A stretch of 64,000 nucleotides of DNA from positions 186,001-250,000 of the forward strand of contig NZ_JAHWQX010000002.1 of assembly GCF_019334345.1 (NCBI RefSeq), written 5' to 3'. This DNA comes from Neohoeflea coraliihabitans. Lineage in GTDB: Bacteria > Pseudomonadota > Alphaproteobacteria > Rhizobiales > Rhizobiaceae. The notes under the pieces were generated by a model. That model saw only the letters and a list, made by a program, of their open reading frames with translations, was not told the DNA's origin and did not search any database. A program made the translations under genes and the position numbers. Of this stretch, positions 17,334 through 24,101 are shown in pieces; within the stretch, counting starts at the first letter, position 1, and the number at the start of each line of letters is the position of its first letter.

Positions 17334-18683
17334 CTAAAGCATGTAGCCGATGTCCGACGCGCCGGTCGGATAGGCGAACATTGTCTGCTTGAGAGCTGTC
17401 GCGGTGAGATCGTGCCGGATCGCGAGCGCAAACAGGTTGATGACCTCATCGGCGTGCGGGCCGACCAGATGCGCCCCGAGAATCCGCTCGCTTCCTTCCT
17501 CGACCATCACTTTGAAGCCGTAGACCGGCTCCGCCGTCTGCCGGGCGGTGAACCAATCCGAGGCCTTCTGCGATTTCGTGCTGAATTTTAGCCCCTGCCT
17601 TTGCGCTTCCTCTTCGCTCAGGCCCACGGCCGCGATCGGCGGAAGCGTGAAGGCGACGCTCGGGACGCCGCGATAGTCCGGCTTTTGTGCGTTGCCCTCA
17701 AGGATGTTGCTGACAGCCGCCTTGGCGTCATGGCTCGATACCGGCGTAAGTGGCGGTCCCACCTGGGATGCGTCACCCGCAGTATAGACGGCAGGGTTCG
17801 AGACGCTTTGTAGATACTCATTGAGCTGCAAGCGGCCATTCTCCACCGCAACCCCGGCCGCGCCGAGATCGAGGCCGCCGATGTTCGGAACCCTCCCGGC
17901 GGCATGCACGACCAGATCGGCTTCAATCGTGATGTCCTGCCCGCGCGATGCGGCCGTGACGCGGTATCCGGTTCCGGCCTTCTGTATCGCCGTGACTTCA
18001 GTGCCGGTGCGCACCTCGATCCCGGCCGCCTCAAAACTCTCCATCAGCCACCCGACCAGCTCCGGCTCGAAATGCGTCAGCATTCGTTCGCCCCGTTGCA
18101 GGACCGTCACCTGCGCTCCGGCGCGCGCCGCGATATTGGAGAACTCTGCCGCAATATAGCCGCCGCCGACCATGACTATTCGTCCGGGCAGGGTTTCGAG
18201 GGCCAGAAACTCCTCGTTGTCGATCAGATATTCTTCGCCAACGATTCCGAGCGCCACCGGCTTTGCGCCCGTGGCGATCAGAATATGCGTGCCTTCGAGC
18301 ACCGTTCCCTCGACGTCAACTCTGTTCGGCCCGATGAACCGCGCCTGTCCGTGGAAGGCGGCGATGCCCTTGTGCGCATAGCTGTCCTCGTGCTTCTCCG
18401 GCACGGGATCGGTGAAGCTTCGCTTGAAGGCGATGAGTTCGGGCCAGTCGATGCGAGGCATGCCCGCCACGCCCTTACCCTGCATGCGCTTGGCATGATC
18501 GATTGCGGCAGCCCCGCCGACCAGCATCTTCTTCGGATCACAGCCGCGCAGGGCGCAGGTGCCTCCAAAGGGCTTGCAGTCGATCACGGCGACGGAGCGC
18601 CCCGCCGACCGGCTGCGCATCGCGCCCACGCGCGCCGCCGTTCCCGTGCCAATAACGATCAAGTCGAATTTCTGCATGGTCAT
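17334..18683 (-). CDS. Pyridine nucleotide-disulfide oxidoreductase in the mer locus (MerA position, lacks MerA-specific Cys)
   Basis: A 449-residue flavoprotein of the glutathione/mercuric reductase superfamily. FAD loop DLIVIGTGTAARVG, redox pair C43/C48 in GGTCALRGCDPKK, NAD(P) loop IVMVGGGYIAAEFS near 170, FAD-binding VYTAGDAS near 300, and a dimerisation domain at the C-terminus. It has no N-terminal heavy-metal domain and ends in DIGYML without the C-terminal vicinal Cys pair of classical MerA. It occupies the promoter-distal position where merA normally lies. It may reduce a low-molecular disulfide, or mercury by another route. It overlaps the GDCCVxC gene by four bases. Confidence 0.85.
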   Translation of the reverse strand: MTMQKFDLIVIGTGTAARVGAMRSRSAGRSVAVIDCKPFGGTCALRGCDPKKMLVGGAAAIDHAKRMQGKGVAGMPRIDWPELIAFKRSFTDPVPEKHEDSYAHKGIAAFHGQARFIGPNRVDVEGTVLEGTHILIATGAKPVALGIVGEEYLIDNEEFLALETLPGRIVMVGGGYIAAEFSNIAARAGAQVTVLQRGERMLTHFEPELVGWLMESFEAAGIEVRTGTEVTAIQKAGTGYRVTAASRGQDITIEADLVVHAAGRVPNIGGLDLGAAGVAVENGRLQLNEYLQSVSNPAVYTAGDASQVGPPLTPVSSHDAKAAVSNILEGNAQKPDYRGVPSVAFTLPPIAAVGLSEEEAQRQGLKFSTKSQKASDWFTARQTAEPVYGFKVMVEEGSERILGAHLVGPHADEVINLFALAIRHDLTATALKQTMFAYPTGASDIGYML

Positions 18684-18922
18684 TCACCAACGAACGGCCC
18701 TGCGCAGCAGGTTCCGCTCTCCCTTCCGGCTTTTGCATCCTGGATCGGAGGACACGGGACGGAACCGTATGTGCAATAGACACAGCAGTCGCCCGGTTCG
18801 GGGCGCAGCAAGGCACCGCAGCCCCGGCAATCGTAATAAAACTGGCAGGCATCGGTCGGCATCATCTCCGTTTGACGATGCCTGCAGTGCGGACAGGTGA
18901 TCGTGCTCTCCAGTTTTGTCAT
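18680..18922 (-). CDS. GDCCVxC domain protein of the mer operon
   Basis: An 80-residue Cys-rich protein. Paired Cys in TCPHC (10, 13), ACQFYYDCRGC (26, 32, 35) and the diagnostic GDCCVYC (46, 47, 50) suggest a small zinc- or mercury-binding domain. This family usually lies beside merF or copper/mercury genes; no function has been shown. It overlaps the merF-like stop by ATGA upstream and the reductase start downstream, so it is part of one translationally coupled operon. Confidence 0.85.
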   Translation of the reverse strand: MTKLESTITCPHCRHRQTEMMPTDACQFYYDCRGCGALLRPEPGDCCVYCTYGSVPCPPIQDAKAGRESGTCCAGPFVGE

Positions 18923-19125
18923 GTCGTCCTTTGCTTTCGCCAGATCGCATAGGCCGCGACCGCGATGAATCCAGCCAACTCAGGCAACGGCACGTAATCG
19001 AGCCAGCCGATTGGTACCGACAGGCCAACGATCACGAGCAGAATCACCAGAACCGGTGTAAAGCAGAACAGCGCCACAATTGCCGTTCCGATAACGCCCG
19101 TGCGCAGCAGGTTCTTCTCGATCAG
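18919..19125 (-). CDS. merF: MerF-like mercury transporter with non-canonical start
   Basis: A 68-residue frame between merP and the GDCCVxC gene reads LIEKNLLRTGVIGTAIVALF, then CFTPVLVILL, and later VGLSVPIGWLDYVPLPELAG, closely matching the two-helix MerF family. No ATG, GTG or TTG is in frame. The likely start is CTG at 19125, overlapping the merP stop as CTGA. The vicinal Cys pair usual in helix 1 is reduced to one (F-C), and the C-terminal Cys pair is missing (ends RKQRTT). Either it is a divergent functional MerF or it is decaying. Confidence 0.7.
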   Translation of the reverse strand: MIEKNLLRTGVIGTAIVALFCFTPVLVILLVIVGLSVPIGWLDYVPLPELAGFIAVAAYAIWRKQRTT

Positions 19126-19415
19126 CCGCCCGGCGTCTCGACCAGTTGTGACGGGAAACCGTTCCCCGTGGTTGCGGCCCTCAATGCTGCAATGTCGGCT
19201 GTCTCATCGTCGAAGGTGACCGTTGCCGTCTTAAGTTCAAACGAGACGTCGACTTGCCTGACGCCCGGAACCCCAGCGAGCGATTGCCGGACGATGTAGG
19301 GGCACGTCGCGCAGGTCATGTTCTCGACCGACAACTTTACGGTCCGCTCGCCGCCAAGTGCGGGAGCGGAGGCTATCAATGTTGCTGCGATCAGCGCTGC
19401 AAAGATGCGCGTCAT
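19122..19415 (-). CDS. merP: Periplasmic mercury-binding protein MerP
   Basis: A 97-residue precursor. Signal peptide MTRIFAALIAATLIASAPALG, then a heavy-metal-associated domain with the metal site ENMTCATC (C35, C38) and the expected ferredoxin-like alternation (VRQVDVSFELKTATVTFDDE). It hands Hg(II) from the periplasm to MerT. Its stop overlaps the merF-like frame. Confidence 0.93.
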   Translation of the reverse strand: MTRIFAALIAATLIASAPALGGERTVKLSVENMTCATCPYIVRQSLAGVPGVRQVDVSFELKTATVTFDDETADIAALRAATTGNGFPSQLVETPGG

Positions 19416-19427
19416 ATTCTTTCTCCT

Positions 19428-19823
19428 TCAGATTCCGAGAAGCGCCGGAGCGGCGTATGGGAAGACGAGCGCCGCCGCGATCAACATAGTCGCCGACCAG
19501 AGCGCGACTTTCACTGCTCGGTCGGGAAGCTGGCGGGCGCACGCGTCTCCTTCGGCGCACCGCCGGGGCTTCCAATAAACGAGGTAGTGCCCGTATCCGA
19601 GCAGCCCGAGCGTCACGACCGCAAAGACCGGCTGATAGGGTGCAAGAGCTGTGAGGTTACCAATCCACGCCCCACTGATACCCAGGCTGAAAAGGACGAG
19701 CGGCAGGATGCAGCAGGACGAAGCGACGATCGCGCCCAGCAGGCCGCCTGCCGCAAGCATGCCAGGCGCTGTCCGCGTTTCCGTCAGATCGGGCGCCTTC
19801 TCCATTGTGTCCTGCGTGTCCAT
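19428..19823 (-). CDS. merT: Mercuric ion transporter MerT
   Basis: A 131-residue, three-helix inner-membrane protein. The vicinal Cys pair C37/C38 sits in helix 1 (AIVASSCCILPLVLFSLGIS) and the cytosolic-loop pair C89/C95 in RRCAEGDACARQ, the standard MerT metal relay. First gene of the merTPF operon, reading away from merR across the operator at 19864-19894. Confidence 0.95.
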   Translation of the reverse strand: MDTQDTMEKAPDLTETRTAPGMLAAGGLLGAIVASSCCILPLVLFSLGISGAWIGNLTALAPYQPVFAVVTLGLLGYGHYLVYWKPRRCAEGDACARQLPDRAVKVALWSATMLIAAALVFPYAAPALLGI

Positions 19824-19863
19824 GGCTCACTGCTTCGCTATTTGTTTTTCCGAACTCAGATTC

Positions 19864-19894
19864 AGTCTACAATCTGTAGCAACTACAGATTCAA
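19864..19894 (-). promoter_or_regulatory. MerR-controlled mer promoter/operator
   Basis: On the minus strand TTGAAT (-35, 19894-19889) and TAGACT (-10, 19869-19864) are separated by 19 bases, the over-long spacer typical of MerR-activated promoters. Within it is a perfect dyad, AATCTGTAG (19871-19879) and CTACAGATT (19883-19891), with a 3-base centre. It drives merT and overlaps the upstream region of divergent merR. Confidence 0.9.
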
Positions 19895-19904
19895 GGAGAA
19901 ATTT

Positions 19905-20333
19905 ATGGGGACAAACAGCGACTTCAGCATTGGCGAACTCTCGCAAAGGACAACAGTCAACATCGAGACGATCCGCTACTACGAAAAGGTCGGACTGCTG
20001 CCGCCGCCGCCTCGCACGGAGGGAGGTCACCGTCTCTATTCCGACGCCCATCTGAAACGGCTCGTTTTCATTCGGCGCAGCCGCCAGCTCGGCTTCACAC
20101 TTGACGAGATCAGGAACCTGCTTGGCCTTGTGGACGGCGGCCACACTTGCGGCGAGGTGAAAGATGCGGCCGTGCACCACATTCAAGCCATACGAAAAAG
20201 GATCTCCGACCTCCGCCGCATGGAGCGCACGCTGTCCGTCACCGCCGCGCGTTGCGAGGGGGGCGAAACTCCGGAATGTCCCATCCTCGACGCGCTTTTC
20301 GCTACCCGCTCCCGCGAGCAACGGGGCGCGTAG
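19905..20333 (+). CDS. merR: MerR-family mercury-responsive regulator
   Basis: 142 residues starting ATG 19905 behind AAGGAG. The winged HTH reads FSIGELSQRTTVNIETIRYYEKVGLLPPPPRTEGGHRLY in two stretches, then a dimerisation helix. Three Cys suitable for trigonal Hg(II) binding are present: HTCGEV, and the pair in CEGGETPEC followed by PILDAL. It binds the 19-bp-spacer promoter between itself and merT. A longer upstream reading frame is not needed. The stop shares a base with the GTG of the broken ynfA. Confidence 0.93.
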   Translation: MGTNSDFSIGELSQRTTVNIETIRYYEKVGLLPPPPRTEGGHRLYSDAHLKRLVFIRRSRQLGFTLDEIRNLLGLVDGGHTCGEVKDAAVHHIQAIRKRISDLRRMERTLSVTAARCEGGETPECPILDALFATRSREQRGA

Positions 20334-20455
20334 TGAATACTGTTCTGGTCTACGTCGCTGCCGCCATTGCCGAGATCGCCGGCTGATTTGCCTTCTGGGC
20401 GTGGTGGCGTCTGGACAAGTCCATTCTGTGGCGGCCCCACTCTGGTCTCCCTTAA
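20333..20455 (+). pseudogene. ynfA: Broken ynfA (UPF0060 membrane protein) fragment
   Basis: GTG 20333 opens MNTVLVYVAAAIAEIAG, then TGA at 20384-20386, then in the same frame FAFWAWWRLDKSILWRP before TAA at 20453. Together this matches the first helix and loop of YnfA proteins (AEIAGCFAFWAWLRL-like), with TGA exactly where a conserved Cys codon is expected. The rest of the usual ~108 residues is absent. So it carries a nonsense mutation and a 3' truncation. Confidence 0.75.
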
Positions 20456-20466
20456 AGGGCAAACGC

Positions 20467-20553
20467 ATGGCTACTATCCGCATACGCAACGGTAAATGGC
20501 AGGCGCAGATCAGGCGTACCGGGCATCTGCCATCCGCCATCCGCCACGGATGA
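20467..20553 (+). pseudogene. Integrase N-terminal stub (tyrosine recombinase arm-binding region)
   Basis: ATG 20467 encodes MATIRIRNGKWQAQIRRTGH and stops after 28 residues. The M-A-T-I-R-x-R-x-G-K-W-Q-A-Q-x-R-R pattern is the beginning of the arm-DNA-binding domain of many phage and island integrases. No catalytic domain follows in any frame I can read. It marks a truncated mobile element next to the mer genes and downstream of tRNA-Arg. Confidence 0.6.
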
Positions 20554-20908
20554 AGTCCTTCCCACTTCAATCCGACGCTCGCCGCCGCATGCAACGCACG
20601 GACCTCGAACTGGACCGCGCGGGATTGGCCTGCGCCCCGAACCGGCGGCGTTTCGATCTTTTTTTGATCGACATTCGTTTCTGGCAGCGCATGTCTTTTC
20701 GCGTTTGGCTCTGAAGGCAAACAAATGTCCTTTTGGAACCATTCGAACCGAGGCGGGTTACGGCCTTTCGGCCGGTCGCCGAGGCAGGCAGGCGGAATGG
20801 GGAATGCGTCATGTCGCGGTCTTGACCGTCACGGCATGAATTTCGAGCCACGAGCCATACCGGGCCTAACCGGAATGTCCCAGACACCTGACCTTAGAGG
20901 ATCGTTAC
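20554..20908. other. Non-coding junction between the mer island and the proteasome-like gene
   Basis: About 355 bases without a supported gene. At 20735-20759 GGAAC is followed after 16 bases by GGTT, one mismatch from an EcfG-type promoter and 150 bases upstream of the next gene. The rest shows no repeat or hairpin that I can defend. Confidence 0.4.
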
Positions 20909-21604
20909 ATGACTGTCGTGCTTGCCACCGTATGCCGGGATGGAGTCGTCCTCGGTTCGGACTCCCAGATCACAGACAAGGGGCGAGGCATGACATATCC
21001 GGCGGAAAAGCTTCACCCCCTGGGCGAGTTGGCGGCCTGGGGTGGCAGTGGCGCGCGATCGGTGCTGACCGATGTCGAACGCAGTTTCAATGCCAACAGC
21101 GCTGCGATCCTGGAGGCACCCGACATCGGACGAGCGCTACAGGAACAGGTCCTGCCGATCCTCCGCCATCACTACGACACGTTCATCCCCGACGTGCCTG
21201 GCGACGAAGGCGGCGGGACGCCGTCGGCCTACGTGATGGCGGCTGGATGGCGAGATGGCGAGCCGTGGATCTTGGAGATTACACCCTCCGGCATGATCGG
21301 GCACTACGCCGATATCGGGTTCCACGCCATTGGCAGTGGTGCGCCAATGGCGCAGCAGGCCAGTTCGCTGCTATCCCACTTTCACTTGGCCGAGCGGTCA
21401 CTGCGCTTCGGCTGTGCCGCGGTCCTGCGAGTGTTGCGGGCCCTCGACCTTACTTCTCCCCATGTCGGTGAGCCGTTCAGCCTGTGCCGCATCGACGCAG
21501 AAGGTGCGCATCATCTCAGCGACGAGAAAATCGAAGAGGTAGGCGATGTCATACGTCGATGGGAGGAGGCCGAACAGGCCGCCATCGCCGACATATTCGA
21601 GTGA
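20909..21604 (+). CDS. Orphan proteasome-like Ntn-hydrolase
   Basis: A 231-residue protein whose N-terminus, MTVVLATVCRDGVVLGSDSQ, resembles proteasome beta subunits. Counting from Thr as residue 1 after Met removal, Asp17 (GSDSQ) and Lys33 (AEKLHPLG) fall exactly at the proteasomal catalytic positions. Later GTPSAYVMAAGWRDGEPWIL and FHAIGSGAPMAQQASS match the core beta-sandwich and the conserved GSG turn. It lacks a propeptide, an ATPase partner and the ligase genes seen beside Anbu. Start ATG 20909 has AGAGG upstream. It differs from the Anbu at 3969 in sequence and context. Substrate unknown. Confidence 0.75.
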   Translation: MTVVLATVCRDGVVLGSDSQITDKGRGMTYPAEKLHPLGELAAWGGSGARSVLTDVERSFNANSAAILEAPDIGRALQEQVLPILRHHYDTFIPDVPGDEGGGTPSAYVMAAGWRDGEPWILEITPSGMIGHYADIGFHAIGSGAPMAQQASSLLSHFHLAERSLRFGCAAVLRVLRALDLTSPHVGEPFSLCRIDAEGAHHLSDEKIEEVGDVIRRWEEAEQAAIADIFE

Positions 21605-21659
21605 GCACCTCGTGGTTGCCGGATCAGCTATATCGCGCCCGGGCTGACGACCGGGCCGC

Positions 21660-21730
21660 TCAGGCAGCCAGGCGTATTCATGGCCCATCTGCCGGGGATC
21701 GTCTTTCAGAAGCAGCCGGCACCCGCATCC
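21660..21730 (-). pseudogene. Relic of a MarR-like gene 3' end
   Basis: The minus strand reads CRLLLKDDPRQMGHEYAW, clearly related to the C-terminal CRLLKVDLKEDETRQLCHEHAW of the MarR regulator at 25480-26028. The same relation shows at nucleotide level. No HTH region accompanies it, so this is a short remnant of a second copy. A 59-codon plus-strand frame that overlaps it (from GTG 21601) is therefore probably not a gene. Confidence 0.45.
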
Positions 21731-21816
21731 TCAAGGCCCGAGGCCGGACCGTCGCGTCATTGAACAACCTGGAAATTTGATGCAAATTCCCCTTAAAAAT
21801 GGGGGGAAAATGTATC

Positions 21817-23340
21817 GTGAGGTTGGCAAAAATTCTTGCGCCGCTGTCGATGGCCACCGATATGTCGGCGGGCAATCCGCCAGGCACGTCCGTTGCGGCG
21901 TCGGTCATCGCGGTTCGCATCGGGCGCCGCATGGGGCTGAGCGAGGCCGATCTGTCCTCGCTGTATTATACCGGCTTTCTCAGATTCATCGGCTGCACGT
22001 CGACATCGTCCGAGACGGCGCAGATCGCGCTTGGCGACGAGCTGACGGGATACCTGGCCCTGACCCGTGCCGATCCCGCCGATCCGGACAGCGTCCGCGC
22101 TGAACTCGAGGCGATCTTCGCCCCGGACCGCCCGCTCGAAGAGCGGCGCGAACTCATCGAGATGTGCGTGGGAATGGGGCCCGAACTGATGGCGCTCGGC
22201 CAGCCGCATTGCCGGCAGGCGGTGGCGCTGGCGCGGCGATTGCCCGTGCCCGAGGATGTGATGCCGGCGCTGGCCCGGCTGGAATGCCGCTGGGATGACC
22301 AGCATCCCATCCATCCGCCCGGGCCCGAAGTGATGAAGCAGAGCCTGCTTGTGGAATTCGCCGCCGTTGCGGAACTGCACCGGCGCGCCGGCGGACTTGT
22401 CTCGATGGTCGAAGTGGCCAAGGCGCGGCGCGGCGGCCAGTTCGATCCGTTGGCTGTCGACATCTTCCTCGAAGACCCGAGGGGCATCACGCAGGGGCTT
22501 GAACAGGGCGGCGAGTGGGACGCATTTTTACGCGAGGAACCCGCTCCCCACGTCCTCACCAACGCGGGCGGGATGCGGGAAGTGGCCAAGGCTTTTGCCG
22601 ATTTCACCGACCTCAAGTCGGTCTGGTTCACCGGCCATTCGCGCCAGGTGGCCGGGCTTGCCTTCCAGGGAGCGGTCGATTGCCTGGACGATGAGGCGGA
22701 ATGCCAGGCGATCTTCGACAGCGGCCTGCTGCATGACATCGGCCGGAACGCCGTGCCGAATGGCATCTGGGACAAATGCGAAGCGCTGAACCCGATCGAG
22801 CAGGCGCAAGCCGACAGTGCCACGTTCCACACCGAACAGGTGCTGCGCACGACCGAGTTCTTCGCGACGCTCTGCGATACGGCTTGTTCGGTCAATGAGC
22901 GCGCCGATGGGTCCGGCACGCATCGGCGCACGCGGCTTTCGCACGGGGGTCCGGCGCTGCTGGCCGCGGCCAACCTGTTTCAAGAACTGACGCATGATCA
23001 GCCGACGCGCGGCGCACTCAGCAGCGGCGAGGCCGCGGAAATGCTCCTCGCCGAGGTGCATGCCGGGCGGCTTCCCCGCCGCGAGACCCGCCATGTCCTC
23101 GACGCCGCCGGGGAGACGCGCGAGGCGCAGAAGGTCTGGCCCGACGGCATCACCAACCGCGAGGCGGAGGTGTTGCGCCAAGTGTCCCTCGGCAAGGCGA
23201 ACAAAGAGATCGCGCGCATTCTCGGCGTGTCTCCCAAGACGGTCGATAATCACCTGCAGAACCTTTATCCGAAAATCGGAGCGGACAGCCGGACCGCAGC
23301 GGCGCTGTACGCCATGGAGATGGGGTTGTTCGACTTCTAG
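21817..23340 (+). CDS. HD-domain phosphohydrolase / LuxR-type HTH regulator
   Basis: About 507 residues. The C-terminal third is an HD-GYP-like metal phosphohydrolase: GHSRQVAGLA near 272, LLHDIGRNAVPNGIWDK near 305-320, and a later ATFHTEQVL. At the very C-terminus (about 445-490) ITNREAEVLRQVSLGKANKEIA and SPKTVDNHLQNLYPKIG form a LuxR HTH. The N-terminal half (LAKILAPLSMATDM) is probably a sensor. The GYP triplet is not evident, so cyclic-di-GMP cleavage is uncertain. I prefer GTG 21817 (GGGGGGA upstream) over ATG 21799. RidA follows 88 bases downstream. Confidence 0.82.
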   Translation: MRLAKILAPLSMATDMSAGNPPGTSVAASVIAVRIGRRMGLSEADLSSLYYTGFLRFIGCTSTSSETAQIALGDELTGYLALTRADPADPDSVRAELEAIFAPDRPLEERRELIEMCVGMGPELMALGQPHCRQAVALARRLPVPEDVMPALARLECRWDDQHPIHPPGPEVMKQSLLVEFAAVAELHRRAGGLVSMVEVAKARRGGQFDPLAVDIFLEDPRGITQGLEQGGEWDAFLREEPAPHVLTNAGGMREVAKAFADFTDLKSVWFTGHSRQVAGLAFQGAVDCLDDEAECQAIFDSGLLHDIGRNAVPNGIWDKCEALNPIEQAQADSATFHTEQVLRTTEFFATLCDTACSVNERADGSGTHRRTRLSHGGPALLAAANLFQELTHDQPTRGALSSGEAAEMLLAEVHAGRLPRRETRHVLDAAGETREAQKVWPDGITNREAEVLRQVSLGKANKEIARILGVSPKTVDNHLQNLYPKIGADSRTAAALYAMEMGLFDF

Positions 23341-23428
23341 GGAATCCTCCCTATTCCGGAAAAACGCCTCCCGGATTTTACTGAGCCGGCGTCAAACAGG
23401 CGCCTAACAGCAAAACCGAGGGCCACCC

Positions 23429-23920
23429 ATGTCACTGGCAAAACTGAAAACATCCGCGGCCATTCTCGCGACCTTTTGCCTGGTTGCGGGCGCCGCCATT
23501 GCGGAGGAGAAAACCATGAAGATCGACAACGTCAATCCCTTTAGCTGGGGCGAGCAGTTCATGAACCAGGGGCGCGTCATCTCAGGCGAGACACGCACCT
23601 TGTTCACATCCGGACAGATCGCATGGCAGGACGATGCCAATTCTCCGGTCGGGATCAGCGAGTACGAACCGGGCAATTTCCGAGCGCAATTCGAACGGGC
23701 ACTGTGGTCGCTGGATCAGGTCCTGACGGAAGCGGACATGAGCCGCGACGACATCCAGCACATCAAGTTCTATGTCACGGACATCGACGCGGCCATGGCG
23801 AACCTCGATGTGATGATGGACTATCTGGGGGACAACCGCCCGCCGCAGTCCCTGATCGGCGTTGCAGCGCTGGTCCTGCCCGGACTGATGATCGAGATCG
23901 AGGCTGTCGCCGTCAAATAG
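23429..23920 (+). CDS. Exported RidA-family protein
   Basis: A 163-residue precursor with a clear signal peptide (MSLAKLKTSAAILATFCLVA ending near AIAEE). The mature part is a RidA/YjgF trimer subunit: TLFTSGQIAWQDD, FRAQFERALWSLDQVL, IKFYVTDIDAAM and PPQSLIGVAAL. The Arg that binds the enamine carboxylate in cytosolic RidA is replaced by Gln-Ser in the PPQSL segment, so deaminase activity is doubtful. It follows the HD/LuxR gene and precedes a hairpin at 23941. Confidence 0.85.
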   Translation: MSLAKLKTSAAILATFCLVAGAAIAEEKTMKIDNVNPFSWGEQFMNQGRVISGETRTLFTSGQIAWQDDANSPVGISEYEPGNFRAQFERALWSLDQVLTEADMSRDDIQHIKFYVTDIDAAMANLDVMMDYLGDNRPPQSLIGVAALVLPGLMIEIEAVAVK

Positions 23921-23940
23921 GCGGCATGCGCTAAACGACC

Positions 23941-23965
23941 GGGCCGCCCCAGCCACGGGCGGCCC
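23941..23965 (+). terminator. Hairpin terminator after exported RidA gene
   Basis: GGGCCGCCC (23941-23949) and GGGCGGCCC (23957-23965) form a perfect 9-bp stem with a 7-base loop. The downstream T content is weak, so termination strength is uncertain. Confidence 0.6.
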
Positions 23966-24101
23966 GCGTTGATTGGCATTGCGGGAAAATCTGCAAAAGT
24001 CAGCTTTCATATCTGAAGCGGGCGGCACGAAGTGGTGGCGCATCTGTATGAAAGCACTGGCAGCCAGGGCAGTGGAGACCGCCAGAGGTCACGCGGCGTG
24101 A

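Noticed and set aside
19254-19904. A long upstream extension of merR
   Set aside because: The extension is antisense to merP and merT; AAGGAG and the conserved N-terminus place the start at 19905.
20384-20386. TGA in ynfA as a possible selenocysteine codon
   Set aside because: YnfA is not a selenoprotein, no SECIS-like hairpin is evident, and the gene is truncated further on.
21601-21780. A 59-codon plus-strand ORF overlapping the proteasome-like stop by GTGA
   Set aside because: It runs antisense to a recognisable MarR relic and has no motif, so the overlap is probably accidental.
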